Virus record (IMG/VR): IMGVR_UViG_3300015164_000005
Location: 1 to 34,315 of that record
Length of the DNA: 34,315 nt
DNA from: a virus
Strand: one strand, 5' to 3'
Of this stretch, positions 22,463 through 32,354 are shown piece by piece. Under the pieces are notes generated by a model. That model saw only the letters and a list, made by a program, of their open reading frames with translations. It was not told the origin of the DNA and made no database searches. Made by a program: the position numbers and the translations under genes. Each line of letters starts with the position of its first letter. Position 1 is the stretch's first letter.

Positions 22463-25400
22463 ATGGCTACCGCAGTTCTCAGCATTGACATCGAAGCCCG
22501 CATTGCGAATCTGGAGGCTGGTTTTCAGAGGGCGTCCAAGCTCGCAAAGGACTTCGGCGCTGGCATGGCCGCAGGGTCTACGACGGCGACAGCGGCTGGG
22601 GAGAAGCTGCTGGCGTCCATGAAGGAACAGATTGCGACGTTCGGGCTTGCTGGGACGCAGTTGCAGATGTACCGGGCAGGGCAAGAAGGCGTAGCGCAGC
22701 AAGCAACGCTTTTGACGAGAGTCCTGGATAATCTAGGCAATGCTGAAAAGAGGAAGGCAGAGCTACAGCGGGTTGCGATAGCAGACGACCGAGAAAGGAG
22801 CACAGTCAGTCAGCAATTAGCCAATGCGCAGCAGCAGATGGTGGCATCGCTGCAACGCGAGATAGATGTTTTTGGCAAGACCGCAGCCGAAGTCAGGTTG
22901 ATGGATGCGGCTTTGATCGGCGCAGCCGCAGCCGTCGCACCGCTGGCAGCGCAGTTGGAGCGGCTACAAACAGAAGCCAAGGGTGCCGGCGCGACGCGGA
23001 CGTTTATCGCTGCGCTGCAATCTGAGGTTTCCGCCTTGGAATCCGAAGCGGCTGCGGCTGGCAAGTCCGCGTCAGAGTTGAAGGTGTTGGAGGCGGCGCA
23101 TCTTGGAGCAGCGCAGGCGGCAGGGCCGCTGATAGCGCGGATCGAGGAATTGAGGAATGCGGAAGCCGTGGCCGCAGTCGAAGCGGCAAAGTTGGCGGCG
23201 GCAAGGAAGGAGGCGGACAGTGCTGTAGCTGGCAGGCAATTGTTTATTGAGGAATTAAAACGGGAACGGGAGGAAATAGGCAAGAATAGGTTTGATCTGC
23301 TGGAGCTAAAAGCGGCACGGCTGGATGCTGCTGCGGCAGGTGGTGGCGCGCAACCGATTGGCGGTGGCGAAACCGGCGCCTTGATAGCGGATATAAAACG
23401 GCTCCAAGCCGCCGAGCAGGAAGCCGCAAGAGCGCGCGCACAACTGACCCAACAAGAGAAATTGGGTGCGGATCAGTTGATCGACGCGGCCAACAAGCGC
23501 AGCCGCTTCATCGAAGTCCTGAACCGCGAGGCTACGGCTATCGGCAAGACGCGCAGCGAGCTGTTGACGCTGGAAGCGGCAGAGCATGGAGTGAGCGTTC
23601 AGGCGCAGCCGATGATCGACAAGTTGCGTCAAATGGAGCAGCACGGCGGCGGTCAATTCGGTGGCATCGCCAACAACGCCAAGCGCACTGCATTCGAGTT
23701 GCAGCAGGTTTCCTACCAGTTGAACGACTTTTTTGTACAAATAGCAAGCGGACAGTCGCCGCTGACGGCGTTCATCCAGCAGGGGTCGCAATTATCCGGC
23801 ACTTATGGTGGCGTGGGCGCTGCGTTCAAGGGACTGTTCTCACTGATTACGCCCGCGATAGCGTTGTTTGGCACTGCTGCCGCAGTCGTTGGCGGACTAG
23901 GCTTTGCTTTCTACAAAGCAGTGCAGGAAGCGGAGGCGTTCAACAAAGCCATTTCGCTGACCGGAAATTATGCTGGGGTCACGGCAGACAAGATCAACGC
24001 CCTAGCCGCATTCAGCGCAGCAGCCTCGCAGGCTCATGTCGGCGTGGCGCGCGATGTATTGCAGGGTTTGGTTGCTTCTGGACGATTTACCGGAGAGACG
24101 CTTGGTTCGGTATCGGAAGCGGCGCTAAATCTCCAAAAAAATACCGGGGCAGCAACCGATGAAGTCGTGGCCGATTTTGCCAGGATGACCGATGGCGTTA
24201 CCAAATGGGCTGAAGAGCACAACAAGCAATATCACTTCCTGACGGCATCGGAACTCGAACATATCCGCCTTTTGGAAGAAGAAGGGAGAAAGAGCGAAGC
24301 CTATATCGCGGTTGCCAATGCGATGAATGAGCATCTAAAAGACCAGAACGATAACGTCGGATTGCTGATCGGCTCATGGCGCGGCTTTTCAACTGCTGCA
24401 TCAGCAGCATGGGATGTAATGAAAGGCATTGGACGTGACGAAACCTTGGGCGAAAAGATCGATGAGCTACGCAATAGACTGAATGCTCCGTTCCTTGCCA
24501 TTGGTACAGAATTTGGCGGCACGACCGATATTCTCGGAGACCGGGCAGCAGGCGAACGAAAGCTTGAAACCTATTTGCGCGCTCAAGCGGCGTTCGAGCA
24601 CTTGGTTACGCTGAAGGCCAAGAAAAAACAGAACGAAGAGGATTTACATCAGGACAATGAGTTTCTGCGGAAAGCTGAGGAGCAGTTTAGAACGAATGGA
24701 GAAAAGAGAGCAAAGGAAATCGGCGAGATAAACAGGAAGGCAGATGATGCAATCGCCAAAGGTGGTGAGTTCTCGACTGAACGACGGGCCAAACTGATTA
24801 AAAACGTCGAGGACAAATACAAAGACCAGAAAGGGCCGGCAGGAGCGAAGGACGATCCGACCAAGGCTCTACTCGCAAACCGCCTGAAAGACTACGAGCA
24901 CTCAATCGCGGAAGAATCCGAGATGCACGCCGCTTACAACAAGCTCGTGGATTTCTATTATTCGCAAAACCTGATCTCCACCGAAGACTATTACGCAGGC
25001 CGCAATCAGCGCGACGCCGATGGATTGAAGCTGAAGATCGACGCTTACGACAAGGAAATAGAAGCGGTGCGGGCGCATCAGGCCAAAACCGGGAAAGCGG
25101 TAGAGCGCGCCGAGGACGAAGGCAAGATCAACGATCTGATGGAAAAGAAACGCAAGCTCACGCTGGAGGCGCAACTAGAGACAATAGTCGGCAGCGCCAA
25201 GGAGGTAGCGGCGGTCAAGAGCCTGACCAACCAGATCAACGAAATGAACGGTGCGCTTCAGCGACTTACAGGCAACAAGGGCGAAGGCGCTGGCGCAGCG
25301 TTCGACAAGCAATATGGGGATTTGAAAAAGAAACTTGAAATAGAGAAAAACACGACCGAGCTAGCCAATTACGATCAGCTTCGCGCAGAAACGGTAGCCC

Positions 25401-26584
25401 AAGGCGCACTAAACGATAAGGTCGGCGAGGCGGCGCTGATTTACGAAAAACTGCGCAACACCGAAGAAAATATAGCCATCGCCCGACAGTTCGGGACGAT
25501 CTCGGAACTTGAATCGCTAGGCGCACTAGGCGCGGCGCGGGCTGCTTCGATAGTACAACTGGAAAGCATTCTCAAAGAAACCGAAGCCATCGCAGCAACA
25601 TCATCTGGTACAAAACTTCCGCTGGAAGCGCAGAAGGCGCGATTGGAATTCGACAAACTGCGCGCCAGCGGTGACGTGCTCGGAGATCATATGCGCACCC
25701 TGTTCAAAGACGATCTGAGCGGGCCAATGACGACATTTTTTGATGACCTGGCAGCAGGAAAAAATGTGCTCGATTCGCTCAAAGGCGCGTTTGCGAGTTT
25801 TGCGACCAGTGTCGTACATAACATCAACAGCATCGTAGCCAAGAATTTCGCGGAATCCTTGTTCGCCAAGGGCAGCCCAGGCGGCGATGCGGCGAGCTGG
25901 CTGGCGAAGCTATTTGGCGGTGCGGGCGCTGGTGGTGCGACTGGCGGGACAAGTTTCGCAGGCGGCGCAGACGCAGCCGCAGCGGAATCGTTTATCAGCA
26001 AGATCGCCGCGAAAGATACCGGATCGTCGGGCGTGGTGGATTCCTTGCTGGGCGGACTTACTGGTGCCAAGAAAGGCGACGCGCCGGGCAACCCGCTGTA
26101 CGTCAGCGACGTGTCGCTTTATGGGATGACTGGCGGATCGGGCGGAGGAGTAGCTGGCGGTGGTGGATCAGGCGGCGGCGGATTAATCGGGACCGGAATA
26201 AAGGCCATAGGAGACTATTTCGGGAGTTCCGGCGGGGCGAGTGCAGGGACAAGTTTCGCTGGCGGTGCCGATTCAGCGGCAGCTGAGACCTTCTTCAGCA
26301 TGTTCGCGGAAGCCGGCGCCGGGGCCGCGTCAGGCGGCGAGACAACGCCGGGCTGGTTCATGGCAGGCGAGAAAGGACGCGAGCTCATCCGCACCAAAGG
26401 CGCTCGCGTCTACAACAACCGCGATACGGAAAAGATGCTTGGTGAGCCTGCGCAGAAAGCCGGCGACACGATCCACAATTACAACATCACGGTTGCGCCG
26501 CCGGAAGGATCGGATCGCAGAACGGCGCTGCAATGGGGTGAGGCTGTTGGGCAACGCATTAGAAGCGCTGGCAGGAACGCGTAA
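22463..26584 (+). CDS. Tail length tape measure protein
   Basis: This 1373-residue protein is by far the longest gene, directly after the chaperone, as expected for the tape measure that sets tail length. The N-terminal 400 residues carry about five imperfect helical units with anchors such as 'GKTAAEVRLMDAALIGA' (138), 'GKSASELKVLEAAHLGA' (200), 'GKNRFDLLELKAARLDA' (273) and 'GKTRSELLTLEAAEHGV' (361). 'YQLNDFFVQIASGQSPLTAFIQQG' (418-441) and a hydrophobic stretch at about 455-485 match lambda-type tape measures. The C-terminus has 'FFDDLAAGKNVLDSLKGAFASFATSVV' and glycine-rich linkers, with 'GTSFAGGAD' repeated twice. It ends one base into the next ATG. Confidence 0.95.
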   Translation: MATAVLSIDIEARIANLEAGFQRASKLAKDFGAGMAAGSTTATAAGEKLLASMKEQIATFGLAGTQLQMYRAGQEGVAQQATLLTRVLDNLGNAEKRKAELQRVAIADDRERSTVSQQLANAQQQMVASLQREIDVFGKTAAEVRLMDAALIGAAAAVAPLAAQLERLQTEAKGAGATRTFIAALQSEVSALESEAAAAGKSASELKVLEAAHLGAAQAAGPLIARIEELRNAEAVAAVEAAKLAAARKEADSAVAGRQLFIEELKREREEIGKNRFDLLELKAARLDAAAAGGGAQPIGGGETGALIADIKRLQAAEQEAARARAQLTQQEKLGADQLIDAANKRSRFIEVLNREATAIGKTRSELLTLEAAEHGVSVQAQPMIDKLRQMEQHGGGQFGGIANNAKRTAFELQQVSYQLNDFFVQIASGQSPLTAFIQQGSQLSGTYGGVGAAFKGLFSLITPAIALFGTAAAVVGGLGFAFYKAVQEAEAFNKAISLTGNYAGVTADKINALAAFSAAASQAHVGVARDVLQGLVASGRFTGETLGSVSEAALNLQKNTGAATDEVVADFARMTDGVTKWAEEHNKQYHFLTASELEHIRLLEEEGRKSEAYIAVANAMNEHLKDQNDNVGLLIGSWRGFSTAASAAWDVMKGIGRDETLGEKIDELRNRLNAPFLAIGTEFGGTTDILGDRAAGERKLETYLRAQAAFEHLVTLKAKKKQNEEDLHQDNEFLRKAEEQFRTNGEKRAKEIGEINRKADDAIAKGGEFSTERRAKLIKNVEDKYKDQKGPAGAKDDPTKALLANRLKDYEHSIAEESEMHAAYNKLVDFYYSQNLISTEDYYAGRNQRDADGLKLKIDAYDKEIEAVRAHQAKTGKAVERAEDEGKINDLMEKKRKLTLEAQLETIVGSAKEVAAVKSLTNQINEMNGALQRLTGNKGEGAGAAFDKQYGDLKKKLEIEKNTTELANYDQLRAETVAQGALNDKVGEAALIYEKLRNTEENIAIARQFGTISELESLGALGAARAASIVQLESILKETEAIAATSSGTKLPLEAQKARLEFDKLRASGDVLGDHMRTLFKDDLSGPMTTFFDDLAAGKNVLDSLKGAFASFATSVVHNINSIVAKNFAESLFAKGSPGGDAASWLAKLFGGAGAGGATGGTSFAGGADAAAAESFISKIAAKDTGSSGVVDSLLGGLTGAKKGDAPGNPLYVSDVSLYGMTGGSGGGVAGGGGSGGGGLIGTGIKAIGDYFGSSGGASAGTSFAGGADSAAAETFFSMFAEAGAGAASGGETTPGWFMAGEKGRELIRTKGARVYNNRDTEKMLGEPAQKAGDTIHNYNITVAPPEGSDRRTALQWGEAVGQRIRSAGRNA

Positions 26585-27249
26585 TGTTTCTGGACGATAT
26601 GATTTTTCCGCAAGTCGTTTCTATGGGCGGATTCGACGGCGACATAGAGCGTCTTAGCGTAGCCGCTACCAATCAGGGCGGATTCCGGCAAACGACATTG
26701 GTATGGGATCGCTCGCTGCGTACATATCAGGCCGGGCTTGTCGTGCGACCGTTAAGCCAATGGACGGAGATCGAGCGATTCTGGGAGTCGTGCGACGGCA
26801 ATGTGCATCAGTTCCGGCTACAAGACCCATATGGCTTTCAATGCGCGCTTGGCGAAGGCGTCCTATGGTCAATCGACACGAACGGAAACCCGGTCGGACT
26901 GGTTGGAATCGGGAATAGTGGTGCAGCGTACCGTTTATTCAGACAGATCGGGAATCCATTGCATCCGAGGTATCGTGAGATTCAAAAGCCGTTCGGAACA
27001 ATCGTCATCAAGCGCAATGGAGTGAATGCGGCCAGCGGCACCTACGCGCTGGATATGAATACCGGCATTGTCACGTTTTCTGCCGGAAACTTCCCGGCGG
27101 CGACTGTGGCGTTATCGTGGTATGGCAACTTCCATACTCCGGCGCAATTTCTCGATACCACGCTGAAGCGTTCGGTAAAGGCCAAGCAGCAAGGTGGAGA
27201 GTTGCTGGTGGACACGCCGAGCATAGCTATTGTCGAGGCACGCCTTTGA
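26584..27249 (+). CDS. Distal tail protein, DUF2460 (gene transfer agent gp12-like)
   Basis: This 221-residue protein shows the family features 'FPQVVSMGGFDGD', 'ERLSVAATNQGGFRQTTLVWDRSLRTYQAGL', 'FWESCDGNVHQFRLQDPYGFQC' and 'GTIVIKRNG...GIVTFSAGNFPA'. DUF2460 proteins form the distal tail ring in gene transfer agents and related siphoviruses. TAATG links it to the tape measure gene. Confidence 0.92.
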   Translation: MFLDDMIFPQVVSMGGFDGDIERLSVAATNQGGFRQTTLVWDRSLRTYQAGLVVRPLSQWTEIERFWESCDGNVHQFRLQDPYGFQCALGEGVLWSIDTNGNPVGLVGIGNSGAAYRLFRQIGNPLHPRYREIQKPFGTIVIKRNGVNAASGTYALDMNTGIVTFSAGNFPAATVALSWYGNFHTPAQFLDTTLKRSVKAKQQGGELLVDTPSIAIVEARL

Positions 27250-28391
27250 AGACGATCACGCTGGCGCGCCGCGATTACCTAGCCAAAGGCGATCTGACAG
27301 AAGCGCGCACATGGCGCGCAGTGCGCAAGGATGGCACGGTATTCACCTTCACTAATAACGATGTCGATCTGACTAAGAATAGTGAAAGGTATGTCGCTCG
27401 CACCGGATTCAATGCCTCTGCCGTTTCCAATACCGCAAGCCTGGCGGTTGACAACATGGAAGTGTCTGGCTTTCTGCATGGCGCGTCTATTACTGAAGTC
27501 GACATTAGCGCAGGGCGATGGGACGCTGCGACGATCTTTGTTGCAGATGTCAATTTTCGCAATGTGGCGCAAGGGCAAACAATCGTTGCGGTCGGAACGG
27601 TCGGCAACATCAGCGCCGGTCGTCTCAGTTTTACGGTCGAGTGTCGCGGTCATTCACAACTGTTGTCGCAGAACATCGGGCGCAGCGTGACGCCGTATTG
27701 CGACGCCGATGTATTTGATGCCCGCTGCGGCAAAGACCCGACACCGTACATAGTCACCGGCAGTGTTACCGGCGGCAATACCGACATGAAGCATTTCTCC
27801 GATTCGACGCGACACGAAGCTGATCGGTGGTTCGATTTCGGCAAAGTGACGTGGCTCGCTGGAGAGAACGCGGGACTATCGCAAGAGATAAAGAAACAGA
27901 CCGGCAGCGCTTTCGTCTTGCAGTTGCGCATGCCGTTTCCAATCGATATAGGTGATACCTACACGATGCTGCCTGGGTGCAACAAGCTATTGAATAGAGG
28001 TGCCATTGGAGATGCGATTACTGGTGCCTGTAATTCCAACAATTTGCCGCCCGACACATTCACCGCACCAGGCATGGCGCAACCGTCCGGCTTCTTTAAT
28101 AATGCGATCCTGACGTGGCTCTCAGGGCAGAACACAGGCGTCGTAGTGCATATATCGGCATATGTATCAGATAGGATACAGGGAACATTCACGCTGTCAT
28201 ACCCTATGACTGGCGGTATAAATATCGGTGATAGATTTACACTGGCTCCCGATCCAAATGTAGTTGCGACCTTTGCCGGAACGCCGGACGGCGACTGCAA
28301 GATCAAGTACAACAACGCGAACTACTTTCGCGGATTTCCGTATGTACCGGGTCTTAATCGTACAGTTGGCGAGGGCAACGCTCCAGCTTGA
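27246..28391 (+). CDS. Tail hub protein, DUF2163 (gene transfer agent gp13-like) with duplicated module
   Basis: The start is a TTG at 27246 overlapping the previous stop (TTGA), giving 381 residues from 'KTITLARRDYL'. Family hallmarks are 'ECRGHSQLLSQNIGRSVTPYCDADVFDARCG' (residues 133-161), 'DTYTMLPGCNK' and the C-terminal 'CKIKYNNANYFRGFPYVPG'. Between the last two lies an extra unit. Residues 283-338 ('ILTWLSGQNTG...FTLSYPMTGGINIGDRFTLAP') repeat residues 195-247 ('VTWLAGENAG...QLRMPFPIDIGDTYTMLP'), so the protein carries an internal duplication. It joins the distal tail to the tip. Confidence 0.9.
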   Translation: MKTITLARRDYLAKGDLTEARTWRAVRKDGTVFTFTNNDVDLTKNSERYVARTGFNASAVSNTASLAVDNMEVSGFLHGASITEVDISAGRWDAATIFVADVNFRNVAQGQTIVAVGTVGNISAGRLSFTVECRGHSQLLSQNIGRSVTPYCDADVFDARCGKDPTPYIVTGSVTGGNTDMKHFSDSTRHEADRWFDFGKVTWLAGENAGLSQEIKKQTGSAFVLQLRMPFPIDIGDTYTMLPGCNKLLNRGAIGDAITGACNSNNLPPDTFTAPGMAQPSGFFNNAILTWLSGQNTGVVVHISAYVSDRIQGTFTLSYPMTGGINIGDRFTLAPDPNVVATFAGTPDGDCKIKYNNANYFRGFPYVPGLNRTVGEGNAPA

Positions 28392-28416
28392 ATAGGAGCG
28401 ATGCAGGGCATAAGGA

Positions 28417-31400
28417 ATGGGTTATCTAGGCGCGATTGTCGGCGGCGTCATTGGCGCCGTCGTAACCTTTTACACGTGGGACCCGGAATACGTCTATTAC
28501 GGCTGGACAATAGGTGCAGCGCTCGGCAGCGCGATAGAAGAAGCCAGCAAGGGTACGCTAAAGATCGAAGGGCCGAAGGCCAGCGATCTGACGGTACAGG
28601 TCGCCACTTACGGCGGCATGGTGCCTATTCACTTCGGCACCGTAGGTGTAACTGGAACCGTAATCGATCTCGACGTAATCACGGCGCATTCCGATAAAAA
28701 CTATGTAAAGGCGCAGAAAGCCTATGTAACCACATATACCTACACGACGACGGTCGCCATCATGCTCGGCGAAGGCGTATGCCTTGGAGTACGAAAAATA
28801 TGGCTTGATGGCAAGTTGTGGTATTCGTCGGCATCTGATACAAATGCTGAAACAATCGTGGCTAGTTCCCAGAACGTCACCCCTAGCTTGAGCGGTGGTG
28901 GTGCCGTTTCATGGTTTCTCACAGGATTCACATTTCAGAAAAAGAACACTACTACGAGCTTTGTCACAATACCGCCAAAGTTCACGTTTTATCCAGGCAC
29001 AGAGACGCAGTTACCAGACCCAACGCTCGAAGCGATTCACGGTGTAGGCAACGTGCCGGCGTATCGCGGTGTGGCCTATGTGGTGATCTCTAATAACGCC
29101 GAGATTCTGAACGGAAACAGACTGCGGCAGTTGAAGTTTGAGTTGGTGTACTCAGGATCGATGGCGATAGTACATCGGAACTGGGCTAAGGGGCCGGCGT
29201 CGCGGGTAGGAACATACGTTGATTGCGGAGTGCAGTCGTTCCTTCCTAACGGAAGTGACGAAATTATATTGATGAAACAGACGGCGAATTATGCCGTAAC
29301 GGGCCTAGCATCATTTTATGAAGTATGGTCGATAACGCCGACAGCACAAACGCTGATAAGCAAGTTTGCGCTGCCGGATATGGCGCATCCATACCGGGCA
29401 ACCCCAGGGTCGTCGGATGAATTCGGGCATTTGCGCCCGTGGGTATCAAATCCGGCATACGTGTTTCAGGGAGTTTATCGCTGGATTTATCCAGATGGGA
29501 CATTCGTCAGTTTTTATACAGGAGTGGATTTCTGCGCTTTTAATCCGGTAAATGTGCTCGCATTTTCAAAGCATGGCGATAACCTGCTGCTGCTTGGTGC
29601 ACATGCAGCTACGTCAACGACATTCGTGTTGGTCAAGCTATTCAAGATGGACGGTAGTCTGGTTGCGAGCCGTGATTTCACGGCAGATTTGGGATCAAGT
29701 GAGAGCATAAAAGCAGTAGTGCTGGTCGCTTCATGTGCGTGGGTGATTTCAACGGACATAGCGGCAGGAACAAACATTCTTCGCAAATGCAGTCTGCTGG
29801 ATTTATCGACAATCGCGACGATTACCTACATAGCAAATGATCTTATACCTGGTGGAGTAGGTGAATGTTACTGGTACTTATTCAGTGGATTTGCCCAACT
29901 ATGTTTGGCAGGTGATGAGTTTTACATCCGCAATCCTATCGGTAATGCGCCGTATGGGCACTTCATCCTCAAGGTCGACTCATCCGGCGTAATAACCATC
30001 GATGGCAGCGATGGCATGGTATTAGCCACGCCGATTGATGGAGGAATCGGCCCTGATGTTTCGGCTGTTCAGGTCGATCTATATGGCAGTGCCTTCGGCT
30101 ACAACCCGTCGAGTCGTGTAGCAACATTCATGGCAAACGAAAATCTGTCGCCTGGGTTTTTCATCTGGCCGTACAGCGTCGCGCTCGGTGCCCTTGCATC
30201 AGGTACAACAACCGCTGGCGAGATCATCTCGACCATCGCACAGCGCGCCGGTTACACGCCGGATCAACTCGATGTATCGCAGATTCCAGATGCAGTGCTT
30301 GGCTATTCAATCGCCTCTATCGCGCCTGCGAGGAGTGCGATAGAACCTGTTGCGAAATACGCATATTCCGATCCGGTCGATTCTGATGGAAAAACGAAGT
30401 GGGTAAAGCGCGGCGGGCCGCCGTTATTCACGGTATATTTCGATGATCTGTGCGCGCACGAGATCGGCGCGCAAATGCCTGAACCGTTCTCGTTCTCGCG
30501 CACACAGGAAGTAGACCTTCCAAGCAAGGTAATCGTCAACTTCAAGAATCCGCTCGCTGACTATGAACCTGGCAGCGAGCAGAGTCCGCAACGATCAACG
30601 ACCAGTAAAAATCCGGTCACTGATAGTATGCCAATCGTGATGTTGCCGCAGAAAGCGGCGGAATTGGCATCGGTTGAATATTTCGATCAGATCATTCAGC
30701 GCCAACCTCGCACGTTTTCCGTGTTGAAAAAGTTCGATTATGTCGAACCGACCGATCCGGGATGGGTGGAATGGCCGAGAGGCACGTTTAATCTTGTACG
30801 TGTCGTCAAACGGGTGGAAAACGGGCCGGTATTAAAGTTCGATTGTGTGCCGGAAGACGCTGACGCCTATACGCCGAATGTTACGGCCACGTCCATTGCG
30901 ACTGGACAGACCGGGATAGTGTTGGTGGCGCCGGCAACGCTCACGTTGTTGGACATTCCCATATCGCAGGATTCTGACGATAACGCCGGACTATATGCTG
31001 TGATGGCAGGAGCGTCGAATAAAGGCACGAGCCTGTTCCGCAGCGCTGACGATCTAAATTATGCTGAACTCAGTTTCGTTGAAAACAGCGCGATCACTGG
31101 CTTTGCAACATCGGCGCTTGGCAATTGGGCGGGCGGCAACGTATTCGATGAAATAAACACGGTTGATGTGTACGTTAACGGAACGCTAACCAGCGCTACA
31201 GAAGCAGCAATTCTTTCCGATCCAACACTGAATGCATACGTGATAGGCGTACAAGGCGCAGAAGAATTGGGCCAGTTCACGGTAGCGACGCAACTCAGCG
31301 CCGGGAAATATCGACTGTCTCGATTAATGAGAGGACAGCGCGGTACAGAGTGGGCAATGGGGATGCATACATCCTCAGATCATTTTGTGCTATTGGGCAG

Positions 31401-31998
31401 CGGTGGCACATTGCGGCCAGACGAAGGAACTAGTGCGATAGGAGCGACACGCTATTACAAGGCAGTCAGCCTTGGGCGCTCGCTCGCTCAGACCTATGGG
31501 CAGCAGTTTATCAATACGGGGGTCGGGCTGGAGCCGCTCAGTCCGGTCAATCTGCGGTGGGGCGTGAACGCTGCGGGCGATTACATAATCTACGCGCAAA
31601 GACGGAGCCGATTGCAAGAGCGCCAAGGAATGTTCTGGGATTTGCCTGTCGGCGAAGTGGCGGAACTGTACGATCTTGAGGTTTATGCAGATGCCGGCTA
31701 TACGATGCTCAAGCACACGTTCAGCAATCAGACGGGTTTCCCGATCAGATACACCCTGGCGATGCAGACGGCAGACTACGGCGTGGCTGTGATAAGTTTC
31801 TACGTTAAGATTTACCAGCGCTCTGCGGTAGTCGGGCGCGGCTATCCGTTGTCAGGATTTGTGAACAACGTGCCGGCCGTTATAGGTGGCGGAGGAACAG
31901 GAGGAGGAGGAACCTATGTGTCCGGGACTGGTATAACGACGTTGGCAGGCGTGCCAATTGTCACGTTAGCAGTGGGCGATCCGATAGTTACTAAGTAG
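28417..31998 (+). CDS. Tail tip / host-specificity protein (Phage-tail_3-like)
   Basis: This 1193-residue protein occupies the slot of the tail tip (gene transfer agent gp15/lambda J position). It opens with small hydrophobic segments ('AIVGGVIGAVVTFYTW') and a hub domain ('VQVATYGGMVPIHFGTVGVTG'). A middle beta-propeller-like region spans about 250-560. The conserved part has 'GEIISTIAQRAGYTPDQLDVSQIP', 'FSFSRTQEVDLPSKVIVNFKNP' and 'GKYRLSRLMRGQRGTEWAMG', typical of this family. The C-terminus has glycine runs before a short end domain. It probably contacts the host receptor and carries downstream fibres. The usual NlpC/P60 peptidase gene before it is absent. Confidence 0.88.
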   Translation: MGYLGAIVGGVIGAVVTFYTWDPEYVYYGWTIGAALGSAIEEASKGTLKIEGPKASDLTVQVATYGGMVPIHFGTVGVTGTVIDLDVITAHSDKNYVKAQKAYVTTYTYTTTVAIMLGEGVCLGVRKIWLDGKLWYSSASDTNAETIVASSQNVTPSLSGGGAVSWFLTGFTFQKKNTTTSFVTIPPKFTFYPGTETQLPDPTLEAIHGVGNVPAYRGVAYVVISNNAEILNGNRLRQLKFELVYSGSMAIVHRNWAKGPASRVGTYVDCGVQSFLPNGSDEIILMKQTANYAVTGLASFYEVWSITPTAQTLISKFALPDMAHPYRATPGSSDEFGHLRPWVSNPAYVFQGVYRWIYPDGTFVSFYTGVDFCAFNPVNVLAFSKHGDNLLLLGAHAATSTTFVLVKLFKMDGSLVASRDFTADLGSSESIKAVVLVASCAWVISTDIAAGTNILRKCSLLDLSTIATITYIANDLIPGGVGECYWYLFSGFAQLCLAGDEFYIRNPIGNAPYGHFILKVDSSGVITIDGSDGMVLATPIDGGIGPDVSAVQVDLYGSAFGYNPSSRVATFMANENLSPGFFIWPYSVALGALASGTTTAGEIISTIAQRAGYTPDQLDVSQIPDAVLGYSIASIAPARSAIEPVAKYAYSDPVDSDGKTKWVKRGGPPLFTVYFDDLCAHEIGAQMPEPFSFSRTQEVDLPSKVIVNFKNPLADYEPGSEQSPQRSTTSKNPVTDSMPIVMLPQKAAELASVEYFDQIIQRQPRTFSVLKKFDYVEPTDPGWVEWPRGTFNLVRVVKRVENGPVLKFDCVPEDADAYTPNVTATSIATGQTGIVLVAPATLTLLDIPISQDSDDNAGLYAVMAGASNKGTSLFRSADDLNYAELSFVENSAITGFATSALGNWAGGNVFDEINTVDVYVNGTLTSATEAAILSDPTLNAYVIGVQGAEELGQFTVATQLSAGKYRLSRLMRGQRGTEWAMGMHTSSDHFVLLGSGGTLRPDEGTSAIGATRYYKAVSLGRSLAQTYGQQFINTGVGLEPLSPVNLRWGVNAAGDYIIYAQRRSRLQERQGMFWDLPVGEVAELYDLEVYADAGYTMLKHTFSNQTGFPIRYTLAMQTADYGVAVISFYVKIYQRSAVVGRGYPLSGFVNNVPAVIGGGGTGGGGTYVSGTGITTLAGVPIVTLAVGDPIVTK

Positions 31999-32006
31999 TC
32001 ACATTT

Positions 32007-32354
32007 ATGGCAACTACCATCAGTGCATTACCGGCAGCGAGCGCGCTGGACGGAACCGAACCGTTTCCAGTCGATCAGGCGACGGACACCAAGCGTTCTG
32101 CGATTTCTGCATTGCTTACCTATCTCTTAGGCAAGACGAAGGTCCCTGTCAGCATCGGCGATGGAGTAGCGACCAGTTTCGACATTATCCACAATTTTGG
32201 GACGCGGGATGTTGATGTATACGTATATCGCACAGCCGCGCCTTATGATCGGATAATCCCGGATATAGATCATACCGACGTAAACACTATTACCGTTCGA
32301 GGTTTCGCTACGCCGCCTGGCACTAACGCTTACAGGGTTGTCGTGAGGCTCTGA
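32007..32354 (+). CDS. Small tail fibre-associated protein
   Basis: This 115-residue protein starts 'TTISALPAASALDGTEPFPVDQATDTKRSA', an attachment-type motif common at the N-terminus of phage fibre proteins. A compact beta domain follows ('ATSFDIIHNFGTRDVDVYVYRT', 'ITVRGFATPPGTNAYRVVVRL'). It overlaps the next fibre gene by one base. Probably a tip-to-fibre adaptor; exact role unknown. Confidence 0.7.
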   Translation: MATTISALPAASALDGTEPFPVDQATDTKRSAISALLTYLLGKTKVPVSIGDGVATSFDIIHNFGTRDVDVYVYRTAAPYDRIIPDIDHTDVNTITVRGFATPPGTNAYRVVVRL

